A DNA stretch of 64,000 bases. It comes from Pochonia chlamydosporia 170. Taxonomy: Eukaryota > Ascomycota > Sordariomycetes > Hypocreales > Clavicipitaceae. Positions 12,527 through 24,329 of this stretch are shown piece by piece; positions within the stretch are counted from its first letter, which is position 1; every line of letters starts with the position of its first letter. The position numbers were made by a program, and so were the translations under genes. Location: contig NW_019154045.1 in assembly GCF_001653235.2 (NCBI RefSeq), positions 434,001 through 498,000 on the forward strand, written 5' to 3'. The notes under the pieces are model-generated. The model had not been told where the DNA came from and searched no databases. It worked only from the letters and a program-made list of their open reading frames with translations.

Positions 12527-13853
12527 GTGTATAAGCAACTTCGCATCAAACGGCTGAGATGGTGGAGGAACAGGACCGGTACACGAAGCGCGTATCGATT
12601 TTTACCTTGAGAGATGTTTAGCATGGACGAGCACGATGGGCTGGCTCTTTGCCGCGATTAGTGGACCGTCTATGGAAGACGCAGATTCGGTTATTTTGTG
12701 CTTGAGGATTTTGCATGGGTGTGCTCTGGGTCTGCACAGTTTGGCGTTGGGAGCATTCTGGTTTAACTTTGCTTTGTCTCTGTCTGATATTCTTTGGTTC
12801 ACATGCTTGGGGTTGCCTTGACAAAAGGAAGCGACCACGGCCAATACACGTGGTTTGAATGTTGGCTATGCTATTTCTGTACAGTATGCGATTCTGTGGT
12901 TGCAGCTTGCAATGGAACTCAGCGTTGGATGAGCGGTTTTTCGAGACATGCACATGAATGCTGGAGGTAACAAGTACGGTATTCACGCATCCGGTGTGAA
13001 GTGCTTGTGTGGCACTACCAGACATGATGTAATATTTGTTACCTTATCTTTCCCGCCCCATGAGGAAATCTTATCGTGTACGGAGCAGTGATTGTTGAGT
13101 GATTTTTGGGTCAATGTCCGGCCAGAGGAAGCTAGGCTTTTGGCACGTCACAGCGAACTGGGCTGTAGGTGGGTCAATTTAGCTTTGGGCCAGGTAGAAT
13201 GGGACAACGTTGACCATTGAAGGCAGTTGACCTGGAACCAGTTAACCTTTGACCCAGACCTTACATGCCGAGCTACCAGTTGACGCAGTTCTTTGTTTGG
13301 GGCATTAATTCGCGAAGCAGAAACTCGACATGAAACGTCTGGTTGAAAGTTGTTGACTCCAACTAGGAGATTGAGCTGGCCGTTTTGATTGACCCCACCA
13401 AAGCTGTCTGGTATTGATAGCTTCAACATAGAATGTCTGCTCAACCTGCTTTGATCCAATCTGCAAGTCCGTATGTTCCCAAGTGCTCTGTTGGACTTGA
13501 CTGTTTTGGTGCATCAAATGTTTCTGGTCTCCAGTCACTACTCTCAGTCTGCGAGCGTCTGCAGCCTGCATGTGTGCTGAACAGGAACTGGCTGCCATCC
13601 ACCATCCACCAGACACGGACGTCCTGTCCATGTCCATGCCCATCAAGTGCCCCGCCCCTCCTTCAACCCCTCCATGACCTCAAACTTTCTCTCCCACCCA
13701 GCGGACCAACCTTGCTCTTCATCTTTGCAAGCTACAAACAGGCATTTTGTTTTCTGTGCACTTGTCCAACGAACGATCAATTCATTCCTCACAATATTTT
13801 TGCTTCGGTCTCGTATCTCTGCCTTCCTCACGGCATCGCCATTACACACCAAC
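12527..13853. other. Intergenic, promoter side of pgk1
   Basis: Carries the 3' flank of the Mpv17-family gene and the pgk1 promoter. Bases 13600-13853 are C/T-rich. Exact CAGTTGAC words lie at 13224-13231 and 13277-13284, with further TTGACC words between. No other gene was recognised. Confidence 0.55.
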
Positions 13854-15437
13854 ATGTCTCTGGCTAGCAAGCTATCCATCACTGACGTTGACGTCAAGGG
13901 CAAGAGGGTCCTCATTCGGGTGAGTTCGGGAGCTTGCCCCGCGGGTTGGGTACATGTGCTTGTCCGATGAAATGCAAATTGGACACGATGAGGGCATTCC
14001 AGTATTCAAGGATCATTCAATATGCCCTCTTTGTACCATTATGCCTGCTCGAATCGCTGCCAATTTAGAAGCACCGGTTGAAGCGGAGGTTTCTGGACAA
14101 TGCCATGTTTCAAGATGGGAATAAGGCAAGCACACCACAACAGTCACTAGCTAACCATTAAATCCTCACAGGTCGACTTCAACGTCCCTCTCGACGAGAA
14201 CAAAAAGGTCACTAACAACCAGCGTATCGTTGGTGCTATCCCCACCATCAAGCATGCCATCGACAATGGCGCCAAGTCCGTCATCTTGATGTCCCACCTC
14301 GGTCGTCCTAACGGCTCTCCCAACGCGAAGTACTCTTTGCAGCCCGTCGTTCCCGAGCTCGAGAAGCTGCTTGGCAAGAGCGTCACATTTGCCCCCGACT
14401 GCGTTGGCCCCGAGGTCGAGGCCATCGTTAACAAGGCAGATGGCGGAGCTGTTGTTCTCCTTGAGAACTTGCGATTCCATATTGAAGAGGAGGGCAGCGC
14501 CAAGGATAAGGATGGCAACAAGACCAAGGCCGACAAGGCCAAGGTTGAAGAGTTCCGCAAGGGCCTGACTGCTCTTGGTGACATTTACATTAGTACGTCC
14601 ATTTCCCACATGCAGCATTCCAAGTTGTCAGAGTAAAGGTTCACTTTTGAAAGCTAACCACCCGAAATAGACGACGCCTTTGGCACTGCTCACCGTGCCC
14701 ACTCGTCCATGGTCGGCGTTGAGCTGCCCCAAAAGGCCGCCGGTTTCCTCATGAAGAAGGAGCTCGATTACTTTGCCAAGGCCCTCGAGTCTCCCCAGCG
14801 TCCCTTCTTGGCCATCCTCGGTGGCGCCAAGATCTCTGACAAGATTCAGCTCATTGACAACCTGCTGGACAAGGTCAACACACTGATTATCGGTGGCGGC
14901 ATGGCTTTTACCTTCAAGAAGGTGCTCGACAACATGCCCATTGGCTCTTCTCTATTCGACGAGGCCGGTTCCAAGACTGTCACGCAGCTCATGGAGAAGG
15001 CCAAGAAGAACAACGTCAAGGTCGTTCTTCCCGTCGACTTCATCACTGCCGACAAGTTCGACAAGGATGCCAACTCTGGCTATGCCACCGATGCTGACGG
15101 CATCCCCGACGGCTGGATGGGTCTCGATTGCGGTAAGAAGTCGTCTGCCCTCTTCAAGGAGGCCGTCGACGAGGCCAAGACCATCCTGTGGAACGGACCT
15201 GCTGGTGTCTTTGAGTTTGACAAGTTCGCCGAGGGCACCAAGTCTATCCTCGACGCCGCCGTCAAGGGCTGTGAGAACGGCAAGATTGTCATCATCGGAG
15301 GTGGTGATACCGCCACCGTTGCTGCCAAGTACGGTGTTGAGGATAAGCTCAGCCACGTGTCTACTGGCGGTGGTGCAAGCTTGGAGTTGCTGGAGGGCAA
15401 GGATCTGCCTGGTGTTGTTGCTCTGTCGAGTAAGTAA
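13854..15437 (+). CDS. pgk1: Phosphoglycerate kinase
   Basis: Three exons: 13854-13919, 14172-14592 and 14671-15437, 417 residues, the usual eukaryotic length. It catalyses transfer of phosphate from 1,3-bisphosphoglycerate to ADP in cytosolic glycolysis. Seen: substrate-binding RVDFNVPL (about residues 22-29, split by intron 1), MSHLGRPNG (61-69), the hinge region around [16 protein letters not shown] (split by intron 2), [20 protein letters not shown], and the nucleotide loop GGGDTATV (about 372-379). Codon use is strongly biased to C-ending codons (AAG, GTC, CTC), unlike its neighbours, as expected for a highly expressed gene. The 252-base first intron lies very close to the start codon, a common arrangement in fungal glycolytic genes. 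Confidence 0.98.
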
Positions 15438-15711
15438 ACATGTATCCCCGAGGCGGTGTCGGAGTAAATATGCACAAAAGAAAAAGGACATGGTGACTGA
15501 GGGCCAATTTGACATCAAGGTCGATCAGGAAAGTCCCTATTATAGTTTGAAAAAGAGTAAAATATTTCAATTCGCATAGCCGTCGCCGTGTTAGAGTGAT
15601 GACCACACAATGGCAATATGTCGTGTCCGTTATTCGAAATGCACGTATACGGATGAAATGTGATTCATAACGTTTATTCATAACCGTCTATACCAGCTCT
15701 ATGTACCCATC

Positions 15712-16140
15712 TCATCTCCGTTTCGATGCCTCGACCTTCTTGAGCTCCTCCCTGTTCCATATGTTAGTCCACTTTGTCACTGCCCTGATGCGAGAGCCAA
15801 AAAGCAACACAAAAAACAAATTGATTCCACTCACTTTAGCTGCGTCGAAAAGTCATCCGACGTGTCGTCATCGTCCCAGCTTTCTTCCCACAAGTGCTTG
15901 GTCTCGCCGTTGCTTTGGGCAGCCTCTGTCTGGTCCTCTGGCCAATCTGCATGCAATTCGTTAGCATCCCAGCGATAATCAAAAGTCTACTCTCAGTAGT
16001 CTCCGGATTATGAGCTGCGGAGGAAGCGTACCATCGACGGGAAAGTCCTCGAATTCGTCGTCCTCGCCCAGCGCAGTGGTCTTCTGGTCTTGCTTCTTGT
16101 CCTCCGTGGGCTGCTCCTCCGGCTTGGTGTCTGAGGCCAT
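15712..16140 (-). CDS. sem1: 26S proteasome lid subunit Sem1/DSS1
   Basis: Small three-exon gene on the minus strand: 16140-16032, 15946-15835 and 15751-15712, 86 residues. The protein is very acidic, with EDDEFEDFPVDDWPEDQ, then KHLWEESWDDDDTSDDFSTQ and a basic helical end EELKKVEASKR. These two acidic, Trp-containing blocks and the short C-terminal helix are the hallmark of Sem1/DSS1. The protein joins the proteasome lid and binds ubiquitin, and in other complexes supports mRNA export (TREX-2) and BRCA2-type recombination. Splice sites GTACGC, GTGAGT and two CAG acceptors keep one frame to a TGA stop. It is convergent with pgk1 and divergent from iml2. Confidence 0.93.
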
Positions 16141-17426
16141 AACGACGTCGAGAATATCGCTTTATGAGGGTATGTGGATGCGGTATGTTGGCTGCGTCAA
16201 GATGCAAGTGGAGCGGGTTGCTTGGTTGCTTTGTTGTTTGATGGTCGGTTTCGAAGGCGGTAGATGGTCATGGACTGGATGGCGCGAGCTTGGGAGCTGT
16301 GGAGCTGAGGCGATCTGGTGGTGCTTGGCCGGGGCGGAAGAATGCTGCGCCGGGAGCTTCTGTGCAGGGTAGGCTGATTGGTGAGGCGAAGATGGAAAAT
16401 TGGCCATGTTTGGGTGTATTTGGAGATGGATTCGTTTATTTGGTGCTTTTGAATTAATTTGTATTAATCCGGAGCCTTTTTCAAACTTGTTAATTGTTGC
16501 GTGGGCAGTCGAGATGCTGGTTGAGCTTCCACGAACAATATCCTATACTTCCAAACTGGCACCATCCTCTTAGCTCCCCTTGATGCTACTACGTGCATTG
16601 GATAATATGTTGCCGCCTTGTGTTCTCTTGACCCCTGCATGCTTCTAGTGATTGAAATACAAAACAAAGCATCGCTCATGGAGCTACAACAGTGTGAGCG
16701 GTATATGATGCCGAGAATCATCATGCAAGTTGACGTCCAAGCCCCACAACATGATGACAAGTTTCGTAAGGAACCTGCGTCACCATCCACACAAATCTGA
16801 CTACACTGCACGATTCAATTGAAGCACAAACCATGTCCATACGGGAGGGGACATTCACGGAGACTTAATTTCTGCTTTGGTCCTTGGCGTGTTACTTATT
16901 TGGAGTGTTCTTTATTTTTAACCGTCCCGCTTATGACGACATTTTTGTATGCCGGAATTCCGGGCGGACTTGATCTTTGCTTTTCACGCAAGGATGTTTG
17001 CCAACAAGCACCCGAGATTGACTGACAGGCCAAAGGAGCAGCCATAAAGTCCCACTGGCCAATTAACTCGGCCAATTTAGCTGTCAATGCTGCATGCTCT
17101 AAGCCGGAACGTTTACGCCGCGCGTCAACGGTAGACGGAGCTGCGCCTAGTCCGAACTGACTGCGCAGAGTCCAGACCTAAAGCCAAACCGGGCTGGTCC
17201 AGGTATTTTCAAGACACCTAACTCCGAAAGGGCCGTATAAACAACTATCCGGTCGTGGAGTGTGACAAGGTCCGGTGGCTTATCTAGGGCTGAGCCTTGT
17301 ATCATTTTTTGGAACAACATCTCGTGAATATAATCACATTCACTTCCTCATCTTCCGTGCCATTCGCAACAGTTCTCATTAACCCAAAACCCCGCGCGGC
17401 CATTGTTGGTCGTTGCTTTCACCACC
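16141..17426. other. Shared upstream region of sem1 and iml2
   Basis: About 1.3 kb between divergent starts. Nothing coding was recognised. Bases just before 17427 look like a short leader of iml2 with the context accaccATGa. Confidence 0.6.
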
Positions 17427-19573
17427 ATGAGTCTTTTAAGCGGATGGTTCCGCAGCACAAACTCCAGCACCGACTCCCTGAAAGCCCAAACCCTGGCCAC
17501 AAAGGAGCGGGAAAACCTGGCCGACGCCTTAAAATGGACGGGACTCATCATGAACGACGACATTGACGGCGCGTGGGAGGGTCTCGAAAAGGGCGACTCG
17601 TCGTTTCACAGCCTCGGCGCCGCCGTCACCTTCTTCATGCGCTCTATCCTCGGCTTCGAGAAGGAGGTTATGGCTCAGACGGCGGCCAAGTTGGCGGACT
17701 GTGAGACAAAGGCATGGGCGGATTACAAGAGGGCGCAAAAGTATGCTCCTCACAATCATACCGCGAGCAGGATTTACCCTCCTGGCACGGAGTACGAGCT
17801 CGTCAGGGCGGAGACGCAGCTCATGAGTGCGGTGGTGGGTGTGCTGAATGAGAGTATTGTTGAGGCCATGAAGAGCTTCTACAAGCTGCGCAAGGCGTTT
17901 ATCATTCTCGACGGTATAGTTGCTGTTGAGGCTAAAGCTGCGGCGGCGCAAAAGGCCAGTTTGAACAATGGAGTGAAAAGCGAGACGCCGAGTTCCAGGC
18001 CGTCTATGTCTGGGGCGCAAACTCCAAATGGAGACAAGAATTCATCGTCGACACATTTGAATGTCCCGGATCAACCTCCCGGTGATTCTGAATACGACGG
18101 TTCACGGCCCCTGACACCGCTCAAGCTTCAGTCTGTCCACCTCGAGACAGACCTTCAAGTTACGGACCCGGTGGATGCCTTTATTCACTCTGGCACAAAT
18201 ATGTGTTTCGGGCTCATTCTTCTTATCTTGAGTCTCGTTCCACCAACTTTCTCTCGTATCCTATCAGTAGTTGGCTTCCACGGCGATCGTGTACGAGGTG
18301 TACACATGCTCTGGCGCTCTGCTGCCCACGAAAACATCAACGGCGCCATCGCAGGCATGATGCTACTAGCCTACTACAACGGCCTCTTGGGCACAGTGGA
18401 CATCCTCCCCAGCGATAAAGACTACGACGAAGACGCCGAATCCGTTGGTCCCCCGCACGACAAGTGCAGAAAACTACTTGCAGACTTGCGCGCTCGGTAC
18501 CCAGATTCCAGGCTATGGCGCGTCGAAGAATCGCGCCTCCACGCCAACGACAAGAACCTAGAAAAGGCCATCGAGATGCTGTCCACGGGCAAAGAGTCCG
18601 CAATGAAGCAGGTCACCGCCGTCAACAACTTCGAACTAGCCATCAATGCCATGATCCTGCAAAACTGGCAGCTCATGCGGGACACCTTCATGCGGTGTCT
18701 GGAAATCAGCGACTGGAGTCCCGGCATGTACTACTACATGGCGGGCTGTGCGTCTCTCGAGCTCTACCGCGACGCATATCACAGCGGCGACGTGACAGAA
18801 GCAAAGAAGCACAAGAACAAGACGGAGGAGTATTTCCGGAAAGCGCCGCAGGTTGCTGGCAAGCAGCGTCTGATGGCGCGGCAATTACCGCTAGAGACGT
18901 TTTTGCAGCGCAAGGTTCAAAAGTGGGAGGAGCAGGCGAAGACGTTGAATGTCGATCTTGTAGATGCCATTGGGTCGTCTCCCGCGATTGAGATTTGTTA
19001 CTTTTGGAATGGGCAGAAGCGCATGTCTGAGAAACAGCTGGCTCAGGCGATGGACCATCTTGACTGGGAGAGATGTACGGCGGATGAGGACGTGGTTGCG
19101 AAGCTCAAGCAGGAGAAGGATGATGTGGCGGTTCGGGCGATTGGTTTGGCGGCTCTTTTGCAGGGGCAAGGGAAGATGGATGAGGCGATCAAGATTCTCG
19201 AAGAGAACGTCTTGGTACATGATAGGTGTGTTGTGATGCCACTCATTTGATTGTGAGGTGTGTTGTTAAGAAGAAACGCTTACATATCTGGAGTAATAGG
19301 TCTTTGTTCAAGGGTACCAATAAGGATGATTATGTTCTTCCGGTGGCGACATACGAATTGGCTGCGATCGCATGGACGCAGTGCTGCAATCCGCCTGCCG
19401 GAACGCCAGACGAAGTAGCTGCATATAGGCGCGAGAAGACAAATGAGTGTCAAGCGTACCTTGAAAAGGTCAAGGGGTGGGAGACGTTTGTGCTGGATGC
19501 GCGGGTTGGCATGCGCGTTCAGAGTGGACTGGAGACGTTGAAGTGGTTCAAGAAGAAGAATGCGTGGACATGA
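17427..19573 (+). CDS. iml2: Iml2-like inclusion body clearance / TTC39-family protein
   Basis: Two exons: 17427-19225 and 19300-19573, 690 residues. The N-terminal run LADALKWTGLIMNDDIDGA, GDSSFHSLGAAVTFFMRSILGFE, and the later helical repeats (ANDKNLEKAIEML, YYYMAGCASLELYRDAYHSG, KGWETFVLDARVGMRVQSGL) match Iml2 and animal TTC39 proteins. In yeast, Iml2 is a mitochondrial-outer-membrane and cytosolic factor linked to lipid droplets and clearance of protein inclusions. A polar low-complexity insert lies at about residues 180-235. A hydrophobic stretch (MCFGLILLILSLVPPTF) sits near residue 260. The intron (gtgtgt...taatag) joins HD to RSLFKG without frame loss. Confidence 0.9.
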
Positions 19574-19847
19574 AAAGCATTTACATGGTGCATGGCATGG
19601 AATTGGATATACGGGTGGACGGCATTGGATATTGGCCGGAATCTTGCAACATCACAAGTTTTGATTGGCGTTGAAACAGGTATCGGATAAGATTATAGAG
19701 ATTCAACATTATTCCAACTTGGTACTCTTATTAGACCAAAACTGTGACAGGGTATCTCGTCATTACATCATCTTTACATTGCCTTGTATCCCAGCGACGT
19801 GTGTGATATCAAATACATCCTTCCCTCCGGCCAGCGAACTGCTGCTT

Positions 19848-20834
19848 TTATTTTGATCGCAATCGCTGCTTTAGCGAGTCCACACCATCCTGCACGACAC
19901 TCGATCCTTCATCTACCTTGGCGGCAGATTTCTCTGGAACGTGATGCTTTTCAGCTTCGTTCCGCACATCTTCTAAAATGCCGCGACCCTGGCTGGTTCC
20001 ATGCGCCCAGTCCATAATACCGTACGCGCCATAGTTTGAAGAGCCTTTACTCGCGTAGTGAATTGCTGTCCGTTGTGTGATGCCACTCATGACGATGCCC
20101 GGTACCGCCGTGTACCCAGACATGGATAGCGTCTCTTCAATGGTGGTGATGATGAGGACCAAGAAGTATGTGAGCAAGTGTGTCCGAATGAGCACTGACG
20201 GGAGAAATGCCGGCAAAAACCGATGCAAGACCATTGCTACGGGATAATCGGTGAATACCTGCAAACTAAACGGGGCGCCGGCATTGGCGTGAGCATATGC
20301 GATATGCTTCTTTGCCAGCCAAGAGGAACCGTGCAGCACGTATCCGTGGATATAAAAGTTGAGCACCTCACGAGCGGTCAGTATAAAGGCACAGTGCTTG
20401 AAAACCGTCCAGGGCAGCGGCAGCGTCGTGTTCATCTTGAAGATGTGTTTCCTGAAGAGCATCGTGTACAGGGTGCTGGTTCCCGCCTCAAACGCCAGGC
20501 AGATGAGAATATTCAGCACGGCCAGACCCAGCATCTTTCCCAGCTTGCGCGCATCTCGTGTGGGCAAGGAGCTGCGTCCGCCATGCTTGACTCCCGCGGC
20601 CAGACTGGGCACGCCGACATCAAACAACAGGAATACAAGCGACGGGATGAGCCAGAAGATGACGCGTATGACCAAAACGCCGGATACGTGCAATTCGAGA
20701 GCCGGATGAGAAAAGACCAGGCTGGTCCATGTCATGTAGAAGAATATGATATTCACCGACGTGGACAAGGACGCTCCACTGGTGGGAGCAAAGATGTAGG
20801 ATAAAATTGGTATGGAGAGGAGTACGTCCAACAT
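19848..20834 (-). CDS. Sterol desaturase / fatty acid hydroxylase superfamily-like membrane protein
   Basis: Single exon, 328 residues from the first ATG at 20834; the frame is open upstream but lacks ATG. Several membrane segments are visible. Features of the superfamily include FYIHGYVLHGSSWL (an H-x4-H box), APFSLQVFTDYPVAMVLHRFLPAFLP, EETLSMSGY and the C-terminal YGAYGIMDWAHGTSQG, which resembles the usual (N)FG.YG.LDW..GT ending. The second and third histidine clusters, normally HxxHH, appear only as HIAYAHA and a lone IHY, so di-iron binding is doubtful. It may be a catalytically altered member. Likely in the ER membrane by family. It is convergent with iml2. Confidence 0.68.
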   Translation of the reverse strand: MLDVLLSIPILSYIFAPTSGASLSTSVNIIFFYMTWTSLVFSHPALELHVSGVLVIRVIFWLIPSLVFLLFDVGVPSLAAGVKHGGRSSLPTRDARKLGKMLGLAVLNILICLAFEAGTSTLYTMLFRKHIFKMNTTLPLPWTVFKHCAFILTAREVLNFYIHGYVLHGSSWLAKKHIAYAHANAGAPFSLQVFTDYPVAMVLHRFLPAFLPSVLIRTHLLTYFLVLIITTIEETLSMSGYTAVPGIVMSGITQRTAIHYASKGSSNYGAYGIMDWAHGTSQGRGILEDVRNEAEKHHVPEKSAAKVDEGSSVVQDGVDSLKQRLRSK

Positions 20835-23484
20835 GATGAGGGCTGGCGTTTGACGCACGGACGTGTTTGAGGCCAGAGAGCGAGCAGGTGATGATGGATG
20901 AACTTGGAGCGCAATATGTGCAAGTCTGGATAATGACTGGCGAGATGAAAGTTGCGAGTCGCAATGGTGTTTGGAAGCTTTGCCAGTGAATGAGTTATAG
21001 ATGCTTGATGAGCTTCATGGTGACATGACATCGGACGCCAGCCACTTTGTATGCGGCTTGACCAAGGTCAGGACTGGTGGTGTAGGGCAGGAGATGTGGG
21101 TGAGATGCGTGGGTGTGAGCCGCGGCAAACAGGTTTTTGGCATCTGGGGCAAGTGTGGCGTCGAACCTTCAAGTGGTTGACATGGAGCGCTCCTTCCAGT
21201 TGCTCCATTTGAGCCGCTTTTGACATGATGACGTCGCGACAGCTGGACCAGCCAGTCAACAGCTGACAGAGGCGACATGGAGAGACAGGAGACCAATGGA
21301 ATTGACTCACACACACACGGACGGAGAGGCTCGACTATTCAATGTTGCTTGTCACATTTTAGAGAAGTATTCGAGGCGACCAACTACTATGCAAAGTTGG
21401 AAATTGCGAAAGGCAGCATCTTCGTTTGTATATCTATTCTTGGCAACCAGTCTTTGGTACTCTGCATGACGGACCAGAACGTGGTGTGATCGACGGAGTA
21501 AATCCCAAAGTGTCTGACAAGTTATTTCTGGCACGTCGTCCAACACAGTCGCTTCACAAGCGAGTGCATGTGGCTACTCCAAAAGGGGACATTTAGCGAT
21601 GTATTCATTCCCCAGGTCCAAGTCTGGTAGTCTGTGGAACTGGAGGCGGACTATCCAAGTAAGTCTTCAAATCTGACGAGTCAAGCAGACAGACACTCTG
21701 GCAGATGTCAACTGTCATGTGTGCAGGGCACCGGACGGCTTCGGATCCGGCGCACGCGGTGACATGATTACATGACGAGTGTTCAATATACTTTATGTAA
21801 ATAAGGACAGTTGAAAAGCGTCAAGCCTGTTCCCAGCCAATGACACTCATTCTGAACCGAGCTTGTCTGCTTTGACGCACAGGACGGACGTGTTTGTGGT
21901 CTAGTACAATGGGGTTGATCCTGCGTATTATAGTTTTGTAGCTCTAGAATGTCCTTGCGTGCCGGTCATAATTTGCGATGTCGGCCGAGAGTCAGATATC
22001 GACCGAGTTGTAGCTGGATCCAATCCGACGTTTGAGCGAATTCAAGGTCTAACAGTCGAAAACCGAAATAGAGATATATTATTACTATCATTTGGACTTG
22101 GCGAGTATCGGACGAAATGGCCAACTACTTACGGCTGTCAACGCCACCAAAGTATGATGGCACAACATGTCTAGGAATCGTCTGTGTGTTGCAACTTGCA
22201 AGCCACGAGAAAGATTGAGTTTGAGATTGGCTGACAAAGCCGGCACTGGGTACTGGGCAGTTAAGTGTGAGGGAGATCAACTGGTGTACTGTACTGTATT
22301 AATTACAGAGCATGGAGTATGGATCTTGTATCAGGTGTCTGGTAACAATTGCATGCATCAATTGATACTTTACTCCGTGCTCTGCAGATCAAAACATGTC
22401 TGGCAATCCAAGTGCCGGACAAGGCTAGGAGTTCAGTCAAGGTCCGTCGATCTTGGAGTATGTTCAGAGTGTGTGCACCTGACAGCTGGTACATGTATGC
22501 ATGTGCTCCGTGTAATGAAGTTGAATACAAAAATAAATTTGCCTTGCTATTCTTCGCCCAATTGAGCCCATGCCATTTGATATGGTTGAGCTGCCATTGT
22601 CGCCCACAATCAACTAGTCAATACGGAGTACTTTACCAGACATGGACGGCTTTCCAAGTCAGGGGCCACATTCACGCTATAGTCTCGTCCTATCTAAACC
22701 ATCACATCAATTGGCCAAACACGGCCCAGCTGTTTCTTATTATGTATTAGCTGGAGGCGGCTGAGGCCAAATCGATGCCTAGTGCGCGATACCTGGGAGG
22801 AGAGACTGGGCTGGACAAAGCGCCTTCATCCGACGACGAGGCCTGGCCCAAGCCTGGCCCGCCAAGCAAGTCGAGGTTGGACCCCTGGATTTGGCAGGCA
22901 CAAGATCCGCAAAAAGTTGAATTGCACCCCGTTCGACTAATTTAGAATAAATCCGCCTTGCTTGGGGAGCTCAGCCGGAGGTCAGTGCTTGGTTCCCGGT
23001 CCTTGTCACTGTTGTCGCTCCTTGTCTCTCCTTGTGCTCATTTTTCTGATGAACCATCCGTCATTTGACCTGCTCCTTCTCTCTGCCTACATGTACAATA
23101 CTAGACTGTTCTCCGACTACTTATAAGTACCGGCTCCACCAAACGGCTCCATCGATGGATGCCCCTTGTCGGGTCTGGAGAGGCAAGCAAGCATCGGACG
23201 CAAATCTAATCAAACAAAATCAAACACTGCCAAACAAGACGAGGAAACAAACTACACCAGACCAAACAACCGGATAGCAGACGGGGGCAAAAGAAATTCT
23301 GCTTTCTCTGTCTCTCGTTGTTTTTTCTCCCTCCCTCTCTCTTCCTCCACCCTAGCCCTAATCTAATCGGCCACCTTTCCGCCAAGCACCAAGACGACCG
23401 ACCAGTTGACTGGACTGGACCGGACTGGACTAGGGACGGCTCTGATCAACGGTTGGCCTTGGCTTGGAAAGTTGGAGACGTCAA

Positions 23485-23504
23485 CTACCTAGGTACCTAG
23501 GTAG
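23485..23504. repeat. Perfect 20-bp palindrome
   Basis: CTACCTAGGTACCTAGGTAG equals its own reverse complement. It is built from two overlapping ACCTAGGT boxes and is flanked by GTCAA words. It lies about 0.83 kb upstream of the hydrolase start. It could be a binding site for a dimeric regulator; no factor is known to me for this site. Confidence 0.85.
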
Positions 23505-23565
23505 TCAACGTTGACCTTGGGACCCGACACAACGGTAACTGCACTACCAGACGGCACAGTCACCC

Positions 23566-23605
23566 AGCATCATCAGCATCAGCATCAGCATCGGCATCGG
23601 CATCG
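23566..23605 (+). repeat. Microsatellite, CATCAG/CATCGG units
   Basis: Six-base units of the form GCATCA, shifting to GCATCG, repeat about six times in the leader region of the alpha/beta hydrolase gene. Confidence 0.85.
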
Positions 23606-24270
23606 AACTCGGCGTTTATTTCTGCAATCCTCATCAATCCCAACTCCCAATTTCACAACCAGAACAAGCATGTCCATACGGTACCATTGAATGCGACTCC
23701 AACGCACAGAGACCCGCCAGCCGCCGCCATCAAAATCCACCAAACCAAACACAGACCCGACGACGCACCCACGCTCACACTAACCACATACACTTTGCCC
23801 CCTTTGCCATCACGGCTTGGTTACGCTTACGGTACGATACCGTACGTTACTGCACAGGGGGGATTCAGAAGCACTGCCGTAACGACCAAGCGCTTGACGA
23901 CTGGACCCTGTCCTACGGTCTTTGTACCGACGACGTAGTCGACACTACGACAAATACCTTGTCCCTTCCTTTGGCTTGGACCAGACGGCACAGGCACAGG
24001 CACAAACACTCTCACACTCACACACTCGCCCCAACCGACAAACACATGCATGCATTCGTGCTTGCATAACACTGTACCTACTCCATACACATTCATTACA
24101 CACCTGACACTTTTTTGCGGCTGGAGCATACGAGGTTCCAAGCGCCAGGGCATTTGACTCGTGAGTTGCTTCCGTTGGCTTGCTGGCTGCATGTGCTCCT
24201 CCCTCTCCTGAGACCGATTGCATATCCACCGACTTTGACTTGTCCTGTCTTGGCTGCAAGCAGCAGTGCA

Positions 24271-24297
24271 GAGTACTGAGTACTGAGTACCGAGTAC
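24271..24297 (+). repeat. Short tandem repeat of GAGTACT/GAGTAC
   Basis: Four imperfect units of GAGTAC(T/C) run up to about 33 bases before the start codon at 24330, so they probably lie in the 5' leader. Confidence 0.75.
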
Positions 24298-24329
24298 GCA
24301 GTCCTCAGTCTGGGTTGTAGAAAGAGGCA

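Larger units (their letters stand above)
20835..24329. other. Long divergent intergenic region with repeats
   Basis: About 3.5 kb between the desaturase-like gene (minus) and the alpha/beta hydrolase gene (plus). No coding exon was recognised. It holds simple repeats, a 20-bp perfect palindrome, an inverted CAGTTGAC word at 21707-21714 and a direct one at 23403-23410. The part from about 22950 on is C/T- and A/C-rich and probably forms a long promoter and leader for the hydrolase gene. Confidence 0.55.

Noticed and set aside
14952..15518. 188-residue minus-strand open frame
   Set aside because: Antisense to pgk1; caused by its biased codon use.
20223..20804. 193-residue plus-strand open frame
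   Set aside because: Antisense to the desaturase-like membrane protein; composition is Gln/Arg-rich noise.
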